Source of the DNA: Acidovorax sp. 210-6
GTDB taxonomy: Bacteria > Pseudomonadota > Gammaproteobacteria > Burkholderiales > Burkholderiaceae_C
Direction of reading: 5' to 3'
DNA length: 64,000 bases
Assembly: GCF_010020825.1 (NCBI RefSeq)
Contig: NZ_JAACJE010000001.1
Coordinates: 434,001-498,000 of the forward strand
Of the stretch, positions 1 to 9,338 are shown piece after piece. The stretch's first letter is position 1. Every line of letters begins with the position of its first letter. A program made the translations under genes and the position numbers. The notes beneath the pieces were generated by a model. It did not search any database and was not told the origin of the DNA. It saw only the letters and a list, made by a program, of their open reading frames with translations.

Positions 1-2
1 CA

Positions 3-20
3 CTACCTATTTTTAGGTAG
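3..20. promoter_or_regulatory. NarL-like palindrome upstream of chemoreceptor operon
   Basis: A perfect inverted repeat has 7-base arms CTACCTA and TAGGTAG around TTTT. Read as two heptamers two bases apart (TACCTAT, TT, TTAGGTA), it has the 7-2-7 layout of NarL/NarP sites, whose heptamer is TACYYMT. The left half fits exactly and the right half has one deviation. It lies 59 bases before the chemoreceptor start codon. It could instead be the end of an upstream terminator cut by the window edge, but no T-tract follows. Confidence 0.4.
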
Positions 21-78
21 TCTGACTACCAGCGCGGGGGAATTGTTTCAAATTGTGTATCTCTTTACAGTGCCGACC

Positions 79-2079
79 ATGTCCTCCTTTCTGCACCGAC
101 TGGGCTTGGCCCAGAAGTTCCTGATCCTGGGTCTGCTGGCCTTGTTGATGGTGGCTCTGCCCACCGCCCTGTATTTGCAGCGTGCCTTTGCCGATGTGGC
201 ACTGGCCCAGCGCCAACTGGAGGGTGGCAAGGCGATGGTGGAGGTGAACCGGGTGATCCAGTTCAGTCAGATCCACCGGGGGTTGTCGGCCGGCATGCTG
301 AGCGGCAACGAGGCGCTGGCACAGCGCCGTCCGGGGGTGGGTGCTTCCCTGGGGCAAACCATGGAGCGCGTGGATGGCCTGTTGAAGTCCATCCAGGCCA
401 GTGCATCGTTGCAGGCTTTGTGGGCGCAGCGTCGGCAGGTCTGGGCGGTGTTGGAGCCCAGTGTTGCCGGGCGCCAGTTGACGGCGCTGGAGAGCACCCG
501 ATTGCACACGGAGTTCATCACGGGACATTTCGCATTCTCGGATGCATTGATGGATGAGTTTGGTCTTTCGCTCGATCAGAACCTCTCCACCCACATGCTG
601 TCCCGTTCCAGCCTCGTGGACGCCATGATGCTGACCGAAATGATGGGCCAGATGCGCGCGAGGGGAACCAGTATGCTGAGCCAGGGCGAGATTTCCCCGC
701 AGGGCCGCGCTGCGCTGGAGTCCCTTGCCAGACAGGCCAAGCAATTCAGTGACGATTGGAACCGCAACCTTGGCAAGGCCTTGGGCGCGGATGCAGCCAT
801 GCGCAATGCTTTGGAAGCGCCAGCCAGGCAGCAGCGTGAGGTGACTGCAGCGACACTGCTGCTGGCGCAGAAAGAAGTGATCGAGGCGCAGCAGGCAGGC
901 ATCTCGCCGGAGGTGTACTTTGACACCTTCACCAAGACCATTGACGGCTTGTATGCCTTCAATACCGATGCGGTGGGGCAACTCGCGCGGGTGCTCCAGG
1001 AGCGTGCTGCGCAGGCCAGTCGTTTGGCGTATGGCATGTGTGCGTTGCTGGCGGTTGGCATCGGGGTGGCGTTCTTGCTGGCGCTGATGTTCGTGCGCAG
1101 CATTACCCAGCCTGTGCGTCAGGCCGTGGTTCTGGCGCAGGCCGTTGCTGCTGGAAACCTGGCCACACGTGTGGAGGTGGCCCAGGGGAGCAATGAAGTG
1201 AGTGTGCTCACGCGGTCGCTCTCGGACATGCAGGAGCGCCTGGCGGCGCTGGTGTATCAGGTGCGCGCTGGTTCGCACCAGGTTGCCACGGCGAGCGCCC
1301 AGATTGCCACGGGCAACCATGACCTCGCTGCACGCACCGAAAGCCAGGCCAGCGCCCTGGAACAAACGGCTGCATCCATGGAGCAGCTCAACTCTACGGT
1401 TCAGCAGAACGCAGACAACGCGCGCCAGGCGAACAACCTCGCCCACAGCGCCAGTACGGTGGCGACCAAGGGCGGCGATGTGGTGGCGCAGGTCGTGGAA
1501 ACCATGAAGGGTATCAACGAGAGTTCGCGCAAGATCGCCGACATCATCCAGGTGATCGATAGCATTGCCTTCCAGACCAACATCCTGGCGCTCAATGCAG
1601 CGGTCGAAGCCGCAAGGGCGGGCGAACAAGGCCGCGGATTTGCGGTGGTGGCGGGAGAGGTGCGCAGCCTGGCGCAACGTTCTGCCGAAGCGGCCAAGGA
1701 AATCAAGCAGCTCATCACCGCCAGCGTCGAGCGTGTGGAGCAAGGTACCGCACAGGCGGACGAGGCTGGTGCCACCATGAACGAGGTGGTGAGCGCCATC
1801 CAGCGCGTGACGGATCTGATGAGCCAGATCAGCGCAGCGAGCCACGAGCAAAGCCTGGGAGTCTCGCAAGTGGGCGAAGCCGTGACCCAGCTGGATCAGG
1901 TGACCCAGCAAAACGCTGCCCTGGTGGAAGAAATGGCTTCGGCTGCGGACAGCCTCAAGACGCAGGCGCAGGAGCTGGTCGCCGAGGTGGATGTTTTCAG
2001 GCTCGGTGAAGCAAAGGGAGATGCACAGCCCCTTGGAGTGACCACCGACAGGCGTACCGCGATGCCTTTGCTCCAATGA
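79..2079 (+). CDS. Methyl-accepting chemotaxis protein with NIT-like sensor domain
   Basis: A 666-residue chemoreceptor of the inner membrane that would control CheA autophosphorylation. TM1 is at about residues 12-34. The periplasmic region (about 35-315) contains [20 protein letters not shown] near residue 65, which resembles the conserved ERGLSA start of NIT (nitrate/nitrite-sensing) domains. TM2 is at about 321-345, followed by a HAMP domain. The signalling hairpin is unmistakable ([20 protein letters not shown]). There is no C-terminal NWETF-type CheR/CheB tether. An in-frame TTG at 43 exists, but the ATG at 79 begins directly before the basic stretch and TM1, so it was chosen; no clear Shine-Dalgarno is visible. 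The stop overlaps the start of the next gene by ATGA. The NIT call is from motif resemblance only; the chemoreceptor call is firm. Confidence 0.93.
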   Translation: MSSFLHRLGLAQKFLILGLLALLMVALPTALYLQRAFADVALAQRQLEGGKAMVEVNRVIQFSQIHRGLSAGMLSGNEALAQRRPGVGASLGQTMERVDGLLKSIQASASLQALWAQRRQVWAVLEPSVAGRQLTALESTRLHTEFITGHFAFSDALMDEFGLSLDQNLSTHMLSRSSLVDAMMLTEMMGQMRARGTSMLSQGEISPQGRAALESLARQAKQFSDDWNRNLGKALGADAAMRNALEAPARQQREVTAATLLLAQKEVIEAQQAGISPEVYFDTFTKTIDGLYAFNTDAVGQLARVLQERAAQASRLAYGMCALLAVGIGVAFLLALMFVRSITQPVRQAVVLAQAVAAGNLATRVEVAQGSNEVSVLTRSLSDMQERLAALVYQVRAGSHQVATASAQIATGNHDLAARTESQASALEQTAASMEQLNSTVQQNADNARQANNLAHSASTVATKGGDVVAQVVETMKGINESSRKIADIIQVIDSIAFQTNILALNAAVEAARAGEQGRGFAVVAGEVRSLAQRSAEAAKEIKQLITASVERVEQGTAQADEAGATMNEVVSAIQRVTDLMSQISAASHEQSLGVSQVGEAVTQLDQVTQQNAALVEEMASAADSLKTQAQELVAEVDVFRLGEAKGDAQPLGVTTDRRTAMPLLQ

Positions 2080-5000
2080 CGCATCGTTCTGGGGCGGGCT
2101 CGGTTCAGGATGTGGCGACGCCGCCGCAGGGTTCCTCCCGCCCTTTCATTGCGCTGCTGTTGGCGGTGGCGATGGTGCTGCCGTTGACGGGGTGGCTGGT
2201 GGTGCGTATCCAGGGGCCCATGGCCGAGAAGGATGCCTTCGCCAACCTGGCGGCCATCGCACGGCTCAAGACCGATCAGATCGAGAACTGGCTGGGGGAG
2301 CGCCAGAAGAACGCCGAATTGCTGGCCGCCGACGCACATTTCGCGGTGGAAGTCGCGCGGTTGATTGAGCATCCGGCGACCGGGCATGAGGCGCAGCAGG
2401 CCATTCTGGAGCGGTTTTCGCTCTTGAGGTCAGCCTTCGACTATGACCAGATCGAGCTCATCACGCCCCAGGGGGAGGTGGTGACATCCATCGTAGAGGC
2501 ATGGGATTTGCCAGGCCGGGTCGAGGGACTGCCACAAGACCAGCGCTGGGGCGGCAGCGTGGTTCGCCTATCCATGCAGGAGGCCGGGGGGGGCGGCGCC
2601 TTGTTGCAGTGGTTGGTTCCGGTGTACCAGCTGTCAGCGGCAGAGCCCAGGCTCTTGTCCTGGGTGAGATTGAGCATTTCGCCGCAGCGCTTCCTGTTCC
2701 CCGTGATCCAGACCTGGCCCACCTCCAGCCCCAGCGGTGAGACGCTGCTGGTCGTTCGCGATGGTGATCAGGCGGTGTTCATGAACGAACTGCGCCACCG
2801 CAGCGGCACAGCCATGAAGCTCCGGTTTCCGGTATCACGCAAGGATCTCCCGGCCGCCGTGGCCCTGCGCTCCGACGTTCCGGGGCAGGTGATCGGCCGG
2901 GACCACCGCGATGTTCCTGTCGTTGCCGCGTACCGTGGCGTGGCCGGCACCGATTGGCGCGTGGTGGCCAAGATCGACAGGGAGGAGGTGCTTGCACCAG
3001 TGCATGTGCTGGCATGGTGGGTGGCGGGTGTGATCACACTGGCCATGCTGGCATTGGGCGTGGTGCTGGCATTGTTCTGGAGGCACATCCGTCAGACGCA
3101 CCAATGGCGTGAATGGGTGCAGCGCCAGCGTACAGACCGGCTGATGGAGCAGTTTTTTTCCTTGCCCTTTGTAGGCATTGCGACCATTGATCTGGACAAG
3201 CGCGAGTGGGGGCGCATCAACCAGCAGTTTGTGGACATTGTGGGCCTGACCTTTGAGCGCATGCGAACCATGACGTGGGCGTCACTGGTGTCCGAGAAAG
3301 ACAAACTGCGGGACCTGCGCGGCCTTGCGCGGGTCATCCAGGGGCGCCAGAGTGCGTATGCGGTGGATCGCAGCATCAAAAGGGGTGATGGATCCAGCGC
3401 CTGGGTCAACCTGCAGATCCGGCGGCTGACGGCGGCGCAGGAGGGCGACAGTGCGCAGTGCGTGGTGGTGATGCAGGACATCACTTCCAGGGTGCTTTCC
3501 GAGGCGCGCATCCAACGCCAGAAACGCCTGTATGCAACGCTGAGCGCTTGCAATCAAGCGATCGTGCAGAGTCCGGATGAGTCCGTGCTCTTCGCTCACG
3601 TCTGTGAGGCGGCTGTGTGCCTGGGAGGGATGCAGTCCGCGTGGATCGGTCGGTACTCCCGAGACACGGGAGAAATGGTGGCGCTGGCCACCAGTGGCGT
3701 GCGTGGGCAGGACCTGCCCGGCCAGGGCACGGCGCGCACGGCATTGCGCGAAGACAGAGCGGTTTGGATCGACGGAATGTCTGGCTCTGCCCCCACAGTG
3801 GCCATCGCCTTGCACTGCGATGGGGCGGTGGATGCGGTGTTTGTCCTGGTGGCAGAGCCTGGACAGGCCTTTGATGACGAGGCCAAGCGCCTGCTCCTCG
3901 CCATGGCGGCGGACGTTGACTTTGCCCTGGGGTACTTTGCCAACGAGCGCCAGCGCAAACATGCCGAAAACAAGCTGCGGCAATCGCAGCAGCAACTGGA
4001 ACTGGTGCTCAAGGGATCAACCGATGCGCCATGGGACTGGGATCTGTCTCGGCAGAGGCTGGAGTTCTCGGCCCAGGGATGGCACATGCTGGGCTATGGC
4101 ATGGCGGACATGCCCTCGGGCCCTGTGCAGTGGAAGTCGCATGTCCATCGGTCCGATGTGTCGGTGTTGCTCAAGCTGCACGAGGAATTGCGCCACTCGG
4201 ACGCCACGGTGGTAGTGCAAGAGCTGCGCTTGCAACACAAAAATGGTCACCATGTGCCTATCCTCGCGCGCGGCTATGTCACGCGCGACGCGCAAGGCAA
4301 GGCGGTGCGGGTGACCGGCACGGTCATGGATCTGACCTTGCAGCACCAGACCCGCCGCTTGGAAGCCTTGCGCGCCTATGCGCTGGAGCTGATCGCCAAC
4401 GAACGGGATGTGGGTCGCATCGTGACGCGGTTGCTCGCAAAGCTGGAGTCCGATCTGCCTGGCGCCCGTGCCACGGTCTGGCTGCTGGAGCACCAATCGG
4501 GCGTCTGGGCGCCGCGCACGGCTGCCATGGGCGGCATGCTTGAGGATGCCCGCAGTGCCCTGGCGTTGCGGCCCGGCTCCGATGCCTGGGGTGCGGTGGA
4601 GTGGGCTGCGGGCGTCGAGGAGCCGCCCGAACTGACCAACCCCGCGCTGCGCGGCGCCTTGCACTCGGTGGCCTTCGCCAGTGGCTGGACCCACTGCACG
4701 GCACTGCCCATACGTTCGGACAATGGTGTGGTGTTGGGCGTGCTGGACGTATTCAGCAAGCCCAAGGCAGCGTTGCGTGAGCATGACCGCACGCTGATCG
4801 ATCGCGTATGCCATTTTCTGGGCAGTGCGTTGCAGCGCAAGGCCTTCGAGGCTCAGCAGCGCCTGGCCGCCGAGGTCTTCTCGCACAGCAACGACGGCAT
4901 CACGGTGACGGATGCGCACCAAAAAATCCTGCTCACCAACCCGGCGTTCACCGCCATCACGGGCTACTCACTGGCGGAGGTCGCCGGGCGCAACCCCCGG

Positions 5001-6548
5001 GTATTGGCCTCGGGCAGGCATGACGGCGGTTTTTACGGCGAGATGTGGCGCCACATCCAGGCACACGGCCTGTGGCAGGGCGAAATCTGGAATCGGCGCA
5101 AGAACGGCGAGGTGTATCCCCAGTGGCTCACCGTCAGCCGCATCCAGGACGCCGAGGGGCAGACCACGCATTACATCGGCATTTTCTCGGACGTGAGCCA
5201 ACGCAAGGCCGACGAGCAGCGCATCCGCTGGATGGCGCATTTCGACCTGCTCACCGGGTTGCCCAACCGCGCCCTGCTGGCCGACCGCTTTGCGCACGAT
5301 GTCAGCATGGCCCAGCGCGCCAGCGAGCCGTTGGCGGTGCTGTTCATGGATCTGGACCATTTCAAGCACATCAACGATTCGCTGGGGCACGGCGTGGGCG
5401 ATGAACTCCTGGTGGCTGTGGCGCGGCGCATGCATGAACAGGTGCGTGAACAGGACACCGTGGCCCGCATGGGGGGCGATGAGTTTGTGCTGGTGCTTCC
5501 GGGTACCGACAAGGACGGCGCCGCCCATCTGGCTGGCAAGCTGCTCGAGGCGGTGGCGGCGCCCTTGGTGGTGCGCGGCCATGAGCTCATGGTGACGCCG
5601 TCGCTGGGCATTGCCATGTATCCCGAGGACGGCGAAGACCTGGAGACCCTCTCGCAGCATGCCGACGTGGCCATGTACCGTGCCAAGCAGGAAGGGCGCA
5701 ACGCCTACCACTTCTATTCCCCCGACATGCAGGCACAGGCAGCACGCACCCTGCAGCTGGAGGGTGCATTGCGCCGTGCGCTGGAACGTGGGCAACTGCT
5801 GCTGCACTACCAGCCCCAGCGCCGCCTGAGCGATGACCGCATCGTCGGCGTCGAGGCCCTGATCCGCTGGGAGCACCCCGAATGGGGCATGGTGTCTCCG
5901 GCCGAGTTCATTCCCCTTGCCGAAAAAACCGGGCTGATCGTTCCTGTCGGCGAATGGGTGCTGCGCACGGCCGTGGCGCAAGTGGCGCGCTGGCGGGATG
6001 CCGGCCTGCCTGCGCTGACCATGTCCGTCAACATTTCTGCCCTGCAGTTCAGGCACCCGGATCTGCCCGACCTGGTCAGCCAGGTGCTGAGCGAGGTGGG
6101 GGTCGATCCGGCCTGCCTGGAGCTGGAGCTGACCGAGGGCGTGGCCAGCGACGATCCCGAGCGCGCCGTGGAGATCATGGCTGACCTGCATGCGCGCGGC
6201 GTGCGCATGTCCATCGACGACTTCGGCACGGGGTATTCGTCGCTGAGCTACCTCAAGCGCTTCCAGGTGTACAAGCTCAAGATCGACCAGTCTTTCGTGC
6301 GCGACATCAGCGTCGATGCCGAGGACAAGGCCCTGGTCAGCGCCATCATCCACATGGCGTCCAGCCTGGGGCTGCAAACGATTGCCGAAGGCGTGGAGAC
6401 CGAGGACCAGCGGCGTTTCCTGCAGGCGCAGGGCTGCGATGAGATCCAGGGCTACCTCTGCAGTCGCCCGCTGCCCGCCGCGGAGTGCGAACGCTTCTTG
6501 CGCACCCAACTGCGCCTGCCTTCCGCCGCAGCCACGACCATGGGGTGA
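2076..6548 (+). CDS. Membrane PAS/GAF/GGDEF/EAL cyclic-di-GMP enzyme
   Basis: A 1490-residue protein predicted to make and/or degrade cyclic di-GMP. TM1 is at about residues 22-43, a Cache-like periplasmic domain at about 45-305 and TM2 at about 308-333. Then come PAS (345-470), GAF (490-620), PAS (645-765), GAF (775-935), PAS (945-1065, [20 protein letters not shown]), GGDEF (about 1075-1235) and EAL (about 1245-1480). The cyclase motif is intact (MGGDEFVLV), with an RxxD inhibitory site five residues before it (REQD). The EAL domain keeps [34 protein letters not shown] and EGVETEDQ, so both activities look possible. Its ATG lies in the ATGA overlap with the chemoreceptor stop, implying translational coupling and a shared signal. 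Confidence 0.95.
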   Translation: MTHRSGAGSVQDVATPPQGSSRPFIALLLAVAMVLPLTGWLVVRIQGPMAEKDAFANLAAIARLKTDQIENWLGERQKNAELLAADAHFAVEVARLIEHPATGHEAQQAILERFSLLRSAFDYDQIELITPQGEVVTSIVEAWDLPGRVEGLPQDQRWGGSVVRLSMQEAGGGGALLQWLVPVYQLSAAEPRLLSWVRLSISPQRFLFPVIQTWPTSSPSGETLLVVRDGDQAVFMNELRHRSGTAMKLRFPVSRKDLPAAVALRSDVPGQVIGRDHRDVPVVAAYRGVAGTDWRVVAKIDREEVLAPVHVLAWWVAGVITLAMLALGVVLALFWRHIRQTHQWREWVQRQRTDRLMEQFFSLPFVGIATIDLDKREWGRINQQFVDIVGLTFERMRTMTWASLVSEKDKLRDLRGLARVIQGRQSAYAVDRSIKRGDGSSAWVNLQIRRLTAAQEGDSAQCVVVMQDITSRVLSEARIQRQKRLYATLSACNQAIVQSPDESVLFAHVCEAAVCLGGMQSAWIGRYSRDTGEMVALATSGVRGQDLPGQGTARTALREDRAVWIDGMSGSAPTVAIALHCDGAVDAVFVLVAEPGQAFDDEAKRLLLAMAADVDFALGYFANERQRKHAENKLRQSQQQLELVLKGSTDAPWDWDLSRQRLEFSAQGWHMLGYGMADMPSGPVQWKSHVHRSDVSVLLKLHEELRHSDATVVVQELRLQHKNGHHVPILARGYVTRDAQGKAVRVTGTVMDLTLQHQTRRLEALRAYALELIANERDVGRIVTRLLAKLESDLPGARATVWLLEHQSGVWAPRTAAMGGMLEDARSALALRPGSDAWGAVEWAAGVEEPPELTNPALRGALHSVAFASGWTHCTALPIRSDNGVVLGVLDVFSKPKAALREHDRTLIDRVCHFLGSALQRKAFEAQQRLAAEVFSHSNDGITVTDAHQKILLTNPAFTAITGYSLAEVAGRNPRVLASGRHDGGFYGEMWRHIQAHGLWQGEIWNRRKNGEVYPQWLTVSRIQDAEGQTTHYIGIFSDVSQRKADEQRIRWMAHFDLLTGLPNRALLADRFAHDVSMAQRASEPLAVLFMDLDHFKHINDSLGHGVGDELLVAVARRMHEQVREQDTVARMGGDEFVLVLPGTDKDGAAHLAGKLLEAVAAPLVVRGHELMVTPSLGIAMYPEDGEDLETLSQHADVAMYRAKQEGRNAYHFYSPDMQAQAARTLQLEGALRRALERGQLLLHYQPQRRLSDDRIVGVEALIRWEHPEWGMVSPAEFIPLAEKTGLIVPVGEWVLRTAVAQVARWRDAGLPALTMSVNISALQFRHPDLPDLVSQVLSEVGVDPACLELELTEGVASDDPERAVEIMADLHARGVRMSIDDFGTGYSSLSYLKRFQVYKLKIDQSFVRDISVDAEDKALVSAIIHMASSLGLQTIAEGVETEDQRRFLQAQGCDEIQGYLCSRPLPAAECERFLRTQLRLPSAAATTMG

Positions 6549-6580
6549 GTGGCTGAACGGCGGCGTGCGGCGCTGCGGGA

Positions 6581-7885
6581 TCAGACCGCAGGCAGCAACC
6601 GGGGCTGGGGCGTTTGCGGCATGCCGGTGAAGGCGAAATCCACCTCGGGCACGCGACCGCTCACGATGTCGGCCAGCGCCTTGCCCGAGCCGCAGGAATG
6701 CGTCCAGCCCAGCGTGCCGTGCCCGGTGTTGAGGAACAGGTTGGGCAGCTGGGTGCGGCCGATCAGTGGCACATTGCTGGGCGTGGCAGGGCGCAGGCCG
6801 GTCCAGAACTCGGCGCGCGTGGTATCGCCCGCGCCGGGGAAGAGCTGCTCGACGCGGCGCACGATGGCCTCGCAGCGTACCTGGTTCAGGTTGCGGTCGT
6901 AACCGTTGAGTTCGGCCGTGCCGGCAATGCGCAGGCGGTCGCCTTGTGCGCTGGTGTAGCGCGAGAACACCAGCTTGTACTCGTCGTCCGTCAGGCTCAC
7001 CTGGTGCGCCAGGCGCGCATCCTTCACCGGCAGCGTGACCGAATAGCCCTTGGCCGGGTAGATGGGCAGGCGGATGCCCAGCGGCTGGGCCAACAGCGGG
7101 CTGAACGAGCCCATGGCGAGCACATAGGCGTCGCCGCGCATGCGCTCAAAGCGCCCCTCGGCGTTGGTCAGCTCCACATGGTCGATTTCGCCGCCCGCCG
7201 TGCGCAGCGCCGTGATGTGCGCGCCCATCTGGAAACGCACGCCGGCCTGCTTGCAGAGCTTGGCCAGCTCGCGCACGAACAGGTTGGCATCGCCCGATTC
7301 GTCCTCGGCCGTGTAGGTGGCCCCCGCCAGTTGCGGGCGGATGTGGCGCAGCGCAGGTTCGATGCGCACCGCCTCGTCGGCGCTGATGACCTGGCGCTCG
7401 CAGCCCAGCTGGCGCATCTGTTCGGCCGGGCCGAGCGCGCCGTCGAATTCCTTGGGGTCGGTATAGAAATGCAGGATGCCCTGCGTGCGCTGGTCGTACT
7501 GGATGCCGGTGTCGCGGCGCAACTGCTGCAGCGCGCTGCGGCTGTAGGTGCCCAGGCTGACGATCTGCCGGATGTTGTGGCGCGTGCGCTCGGGCGTGCA
7601 GTTGCGCAGGAAGGACAGCCCCCAGAGCCACTGGCGCATATCGGCACGCAGGCGGAACAGCAGAGGTGCGTCCTCCTGGCCCAGCCACTGCAGCACCTTG
7701 AGCGGTGCGCTCGGGTTGGCCCAGGGCTCGGCGTGGCTGACCGAGATCTGGCCGCCGTTGGCGAAGCTGGTTTCCGCGCCGGGCGTGGCCTGGCGGTCGA
7801 TGACGGTCACTTCGTGACCCTGTTGCTGGAGGTAGTAGGCCGAGGTCACGCCGAGCAAGCCGGCGCCGAGGACGATCACGCGCAT
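6581..7885 (-). CDS. dadA: D-amino acid dehydrogenase (DadA family)
   Basis: A 434-residue FAD-dependent oxidoreductase that oxidises D-amino acids (D-alanine in the type member) to 2-oxo acids and passes electrons to the respiratory chain at the inner membrane. The N-terminus has the dinucleotide fold GAGLLGVTSAYYLQQQGHEV followed by the acidic residue binding the FAD ribose. Length matches the family (about 430). AAGG lies about nine bases before the ATG. A tandem glycine riboswitch precedes it on the same strand, so expression is probably controlled by glycine and glycine may be a physiological substrate or related metabolite. A copy of the dispersed 44-base repeat sits between riboswitch and start codon. 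Confidence 0.93.
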   Translation of the reverse strand: MRVIVLGAGLLGVTSAYYLQQQGHEVTVIDRQATPGAETSFANGGQISVSHAEPWANPSAPLKVLQWLGQEDAPLLFRLRADMRQWLWGLSFLRNCTPERTRHNIRQIVSLGTYSRSALQQLRRDTGIQYDQRTQGILHFYTDPKEFDGALGPAEQMRQLGCERQVISADEAVRIEPALRHIRPQLAGATYTAEDESGDANLFVRELAKLCKQAGVRFQMGAHITALRTAGGEIDHVELTNAEGRFERMRGDAYVLAMGSFSPLLAQPLGIRLPIYPAKGYSVTLPVKDARLAHQVSLTDDEYKLVFSRYTSAQGDRLRIAGTAELNGYDRNLNQVRCEAIVRRVEQLFPGAGDTTRAEFWTGLRPATPSNVPLIGRTQLPNLFLNTGHGTLGWTHSCGSGKALADIVSGRVPEVDFAFTGMPQTPQPRLLPAV

Positions 7886-7906
7886 TTTGAGAGCCTTTTA
7901 AGGTTC

Positions 7907-7950
7907 TGGCGCTTGTCAGGCGTGCGCGAGCAGCTATATTTTTGATAGCG
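7907..7950 (+). repeat. Dispersed 44-base palindromic repeat, copy 1
   Basis: Core of the family defined by comparing ten copies: a first hairpin of the form GCGCTT...AAGCGC, then AGCTAT, an A/T-rich loop and ATAGC. This copy reads GGCGCTTGTC with a degenerate first arm and an intact AGCTATATTTTTGATAGC. It lies in the dadA leader between the glycine riboswitch and the start codon, so it would be transcribed and could influence folding there. Confidence 0.75.
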
Positions 7951-7984
7951 TGCAGTTGGCGCGTCTGCCAAGCTGCCGCTCCCC

Positions 7985-8165
7985 CTGTCCCTGTTACCTG
8001 AGAGATTCACGCCGTGCCAACGCGGCACGGGGCTTGCTCCTTCGGTGCGCCACGGCTGTGGCGGCTCTCCAGACGGCTTTGATGATGGTGCAGTACGGAA
8101 CCTGAGCGTGTATGGGAGTTTGCGCCTTCGGTGAGGCGGCATGGGCCGCCTGCTCTCCTGCATGG
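7985..8165 (-). ncRNA. Tandem glycine riboswitch upstream of dadA
   Basis: On the minus strand two consecutive aptamers can be read. Each has a GGAGAG start, an ACCGAAG-GNGCAA core and a CTCAGGT end. The first spans roughly 8165-8085 (GGAGAG, ACCGAAGGCGCAA, CGCTCAGGT). The second spans roughly 8080-7985 (GGAGAGCCGCC, ACCGAAGGAGCAA, CTCTCAGGT). This is the classic two-aptamer glycine riboswitch. It points at dadA, about 100 bases downstream. A TAGAAT -10-like box lies at 8174-8169, just before the first aptamer, but no matching -35 was found at the usual spacing. Whether the switch turns dadA on (as in gcv operons) cannot be told by eye. Confidence 0.93.
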
Positions 8166-8244
8166 ACCATTCTAGGCGCGCGTGCTGGCTAATGCATCAC
8201 AACAGATGCTTATGGGGCATCGGCCGCGCGCGGCGCGCGAGGCG

Positions 8245-8805
8245 TCAGTTGCGGTAGGGATTGCCCGGCTGCCGATCGTAGCGGTTGGGCACGCCATCGC
8301 GGTCCCGGTCGCCACGGGGATGGCCTCGGCCTCGGCCATCGGGTGTCGGGTCGTGGCGGTTGGAAATACCGTCGCCATCACGGTCCCGATCCCGATGGTC
8401 GGGTACACCGTCGCGGTCACGGTCCGCGTAGGGGCGGTGGGGCATGGGGCGGCCATCGGGCGTCGGGTCGTAGCGGTTGGGGATGCCGTCATGGTCGCGA
8501 TCCCAGCCGCCCGGTTGCATGTGCCACCGGCCGCCGCGTTCCACCCACTCGGGCGCACGGTAGCGGTAGCCGGGGCGTGCCTTGATCCAATAGCCTTCTA
8601 CCCACACATGATGGTGGCCGCGCCACTCCCAGTGGCCGGGCACCCAGACCATGTTGCGTCGGGGGGGCGGCATTACCTCGTAGCGTGGTGGCGGCGGGGC
8701 CGTCTGGATGACGATGGTGGCCGTGGTGCGGGCCTGCACGGGGGCTGTGAATGCGCAGAGCGCCAGCAGGGCAATGGAAGCAGCGGCCAGGGTGGTGCGT
8801 GCCAT
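8245..8805 (-). CDS. Secreted YXWGXW / aspartate-rich calcium-repeat protein
   Basis: A 186-residue exported protein. The signal peptide covers residues 1-25, ending VQA. A tryptophan-rich region WVPGHWEWRGHHHVWVEGYW follows and matches the YXWGXW repeat family found in bacterial envelope proteins. The C-terminal half holds four thrombospondin-type-3-like repeats (DRDHDGIPNRYD, DRDRDGVPDHRD, DRDGDGISNRHD, DRDRDGVPNRYD), expected to bind calcium. Function is unknown; a structural envelope role is plausible. The start at 8805 is preceded by GAGGAG; an upstream in-frame extension to 8874 lacks a signal sequence and was rejected. Confidence 0.8.
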   Translation of the reverse strand: MARTTLAAASIALLALCAFTAPVQARTTATIVIQTAPPPPRYEVMPPPRRNMVWVPGHWEWRGHHHVWVEGYWIKARPGYRYRAPEWVERGGRWHMQPGGWDRDHDGIPNRYDPTPDGRPMPHRPYADRDRDGVPDHRDRDRDGDGISNRHDPTPDGRGRGHPRGDRDRDGVPNRYDRQPGNPYRN

Positions 8806-8957
8806 GGGGGTCTCCTCACAAAGGATTCCTTGCGGAACCGGAAGCTCTATCGTGCGGGAATTGCGTAAAGCCAATGTAGCTGTCCGGCGAAGAGTTGTGT
8901 AGGCATGTTTCCCGAAACGCTATTGGGCGGCGTTGCCGTGATATTTCGCACACGGCG

Positions 8958-9338
8958 TCAGCGCCAGCCCACCAGGGCACTGACCACCAGCAAGGCGCAC
9001 CAGGCCGGGTGTCGGCCCTTGGTGGCGAAGCCCACCAGCAGCGCGCAGGCCAGCAGGGCGAGCGTAGTGGTGTGGGCGACCCATGCCGCAAGATCTATCT
9101 CCCAGGGGTCGCTACCCAGGCGCCAGAGCAGTGCGCTCAGGGCCCAGCCCAGCACGGTCACCAGATGCCAGGAAGCCCACAGGATGCGCACCTGCCGCTC
9201 GCGCAAAACCGGGTACCCGGCCGTGGGAACAAGCCCGTGTGTGCGTAGCGTGCGAAAGACCAGGACTTCGCCAAGCACGGAATGGATCAGGCCGACCAGG
9301 GCGAGGCCTGCGGCTGCCAGGAGGAGCGGGTTGTTCAT
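8958..9338 (-). CDS. Small four-helix inner-membrane protein
   Basis: A 126-residue protein of unknown function, almost entirely hydrophobic, with four predicted transmembrane helices (about residues 5-25, 50-70, 80-100 and 108-124). A conserved-looking HSVLGE motif sits in the first loop. Its ATG overlaps the stop of the ABC1 kinase gene by ATGA, making it the last gene of the tetR-DUF2867-ABC1 operon. It may be a membrane partner of that kinase, by context only. Confidence 0.75.
   Translation of the reverse strand: MNNPLLLAAAGLALVGLIHSVLGEVLVFRTLRTHGLVPTAGYPVLRERQVRILWASWHLVTVLGWALSALLWRLGSDPWEIDLAAWVAHTTTLALLACALLVGFATKGRHPAWCALLVVSALVGWR

Noticed and set aside
13-2076. A 687-residue open frame opposite the chemoreceptor gene
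   Set aside because: It covers the conserved chemoreceptor on the other strand, is rich in His, Arg, Leu and Gln, and matches no family. High GC in this genome keeps antisense frames open.
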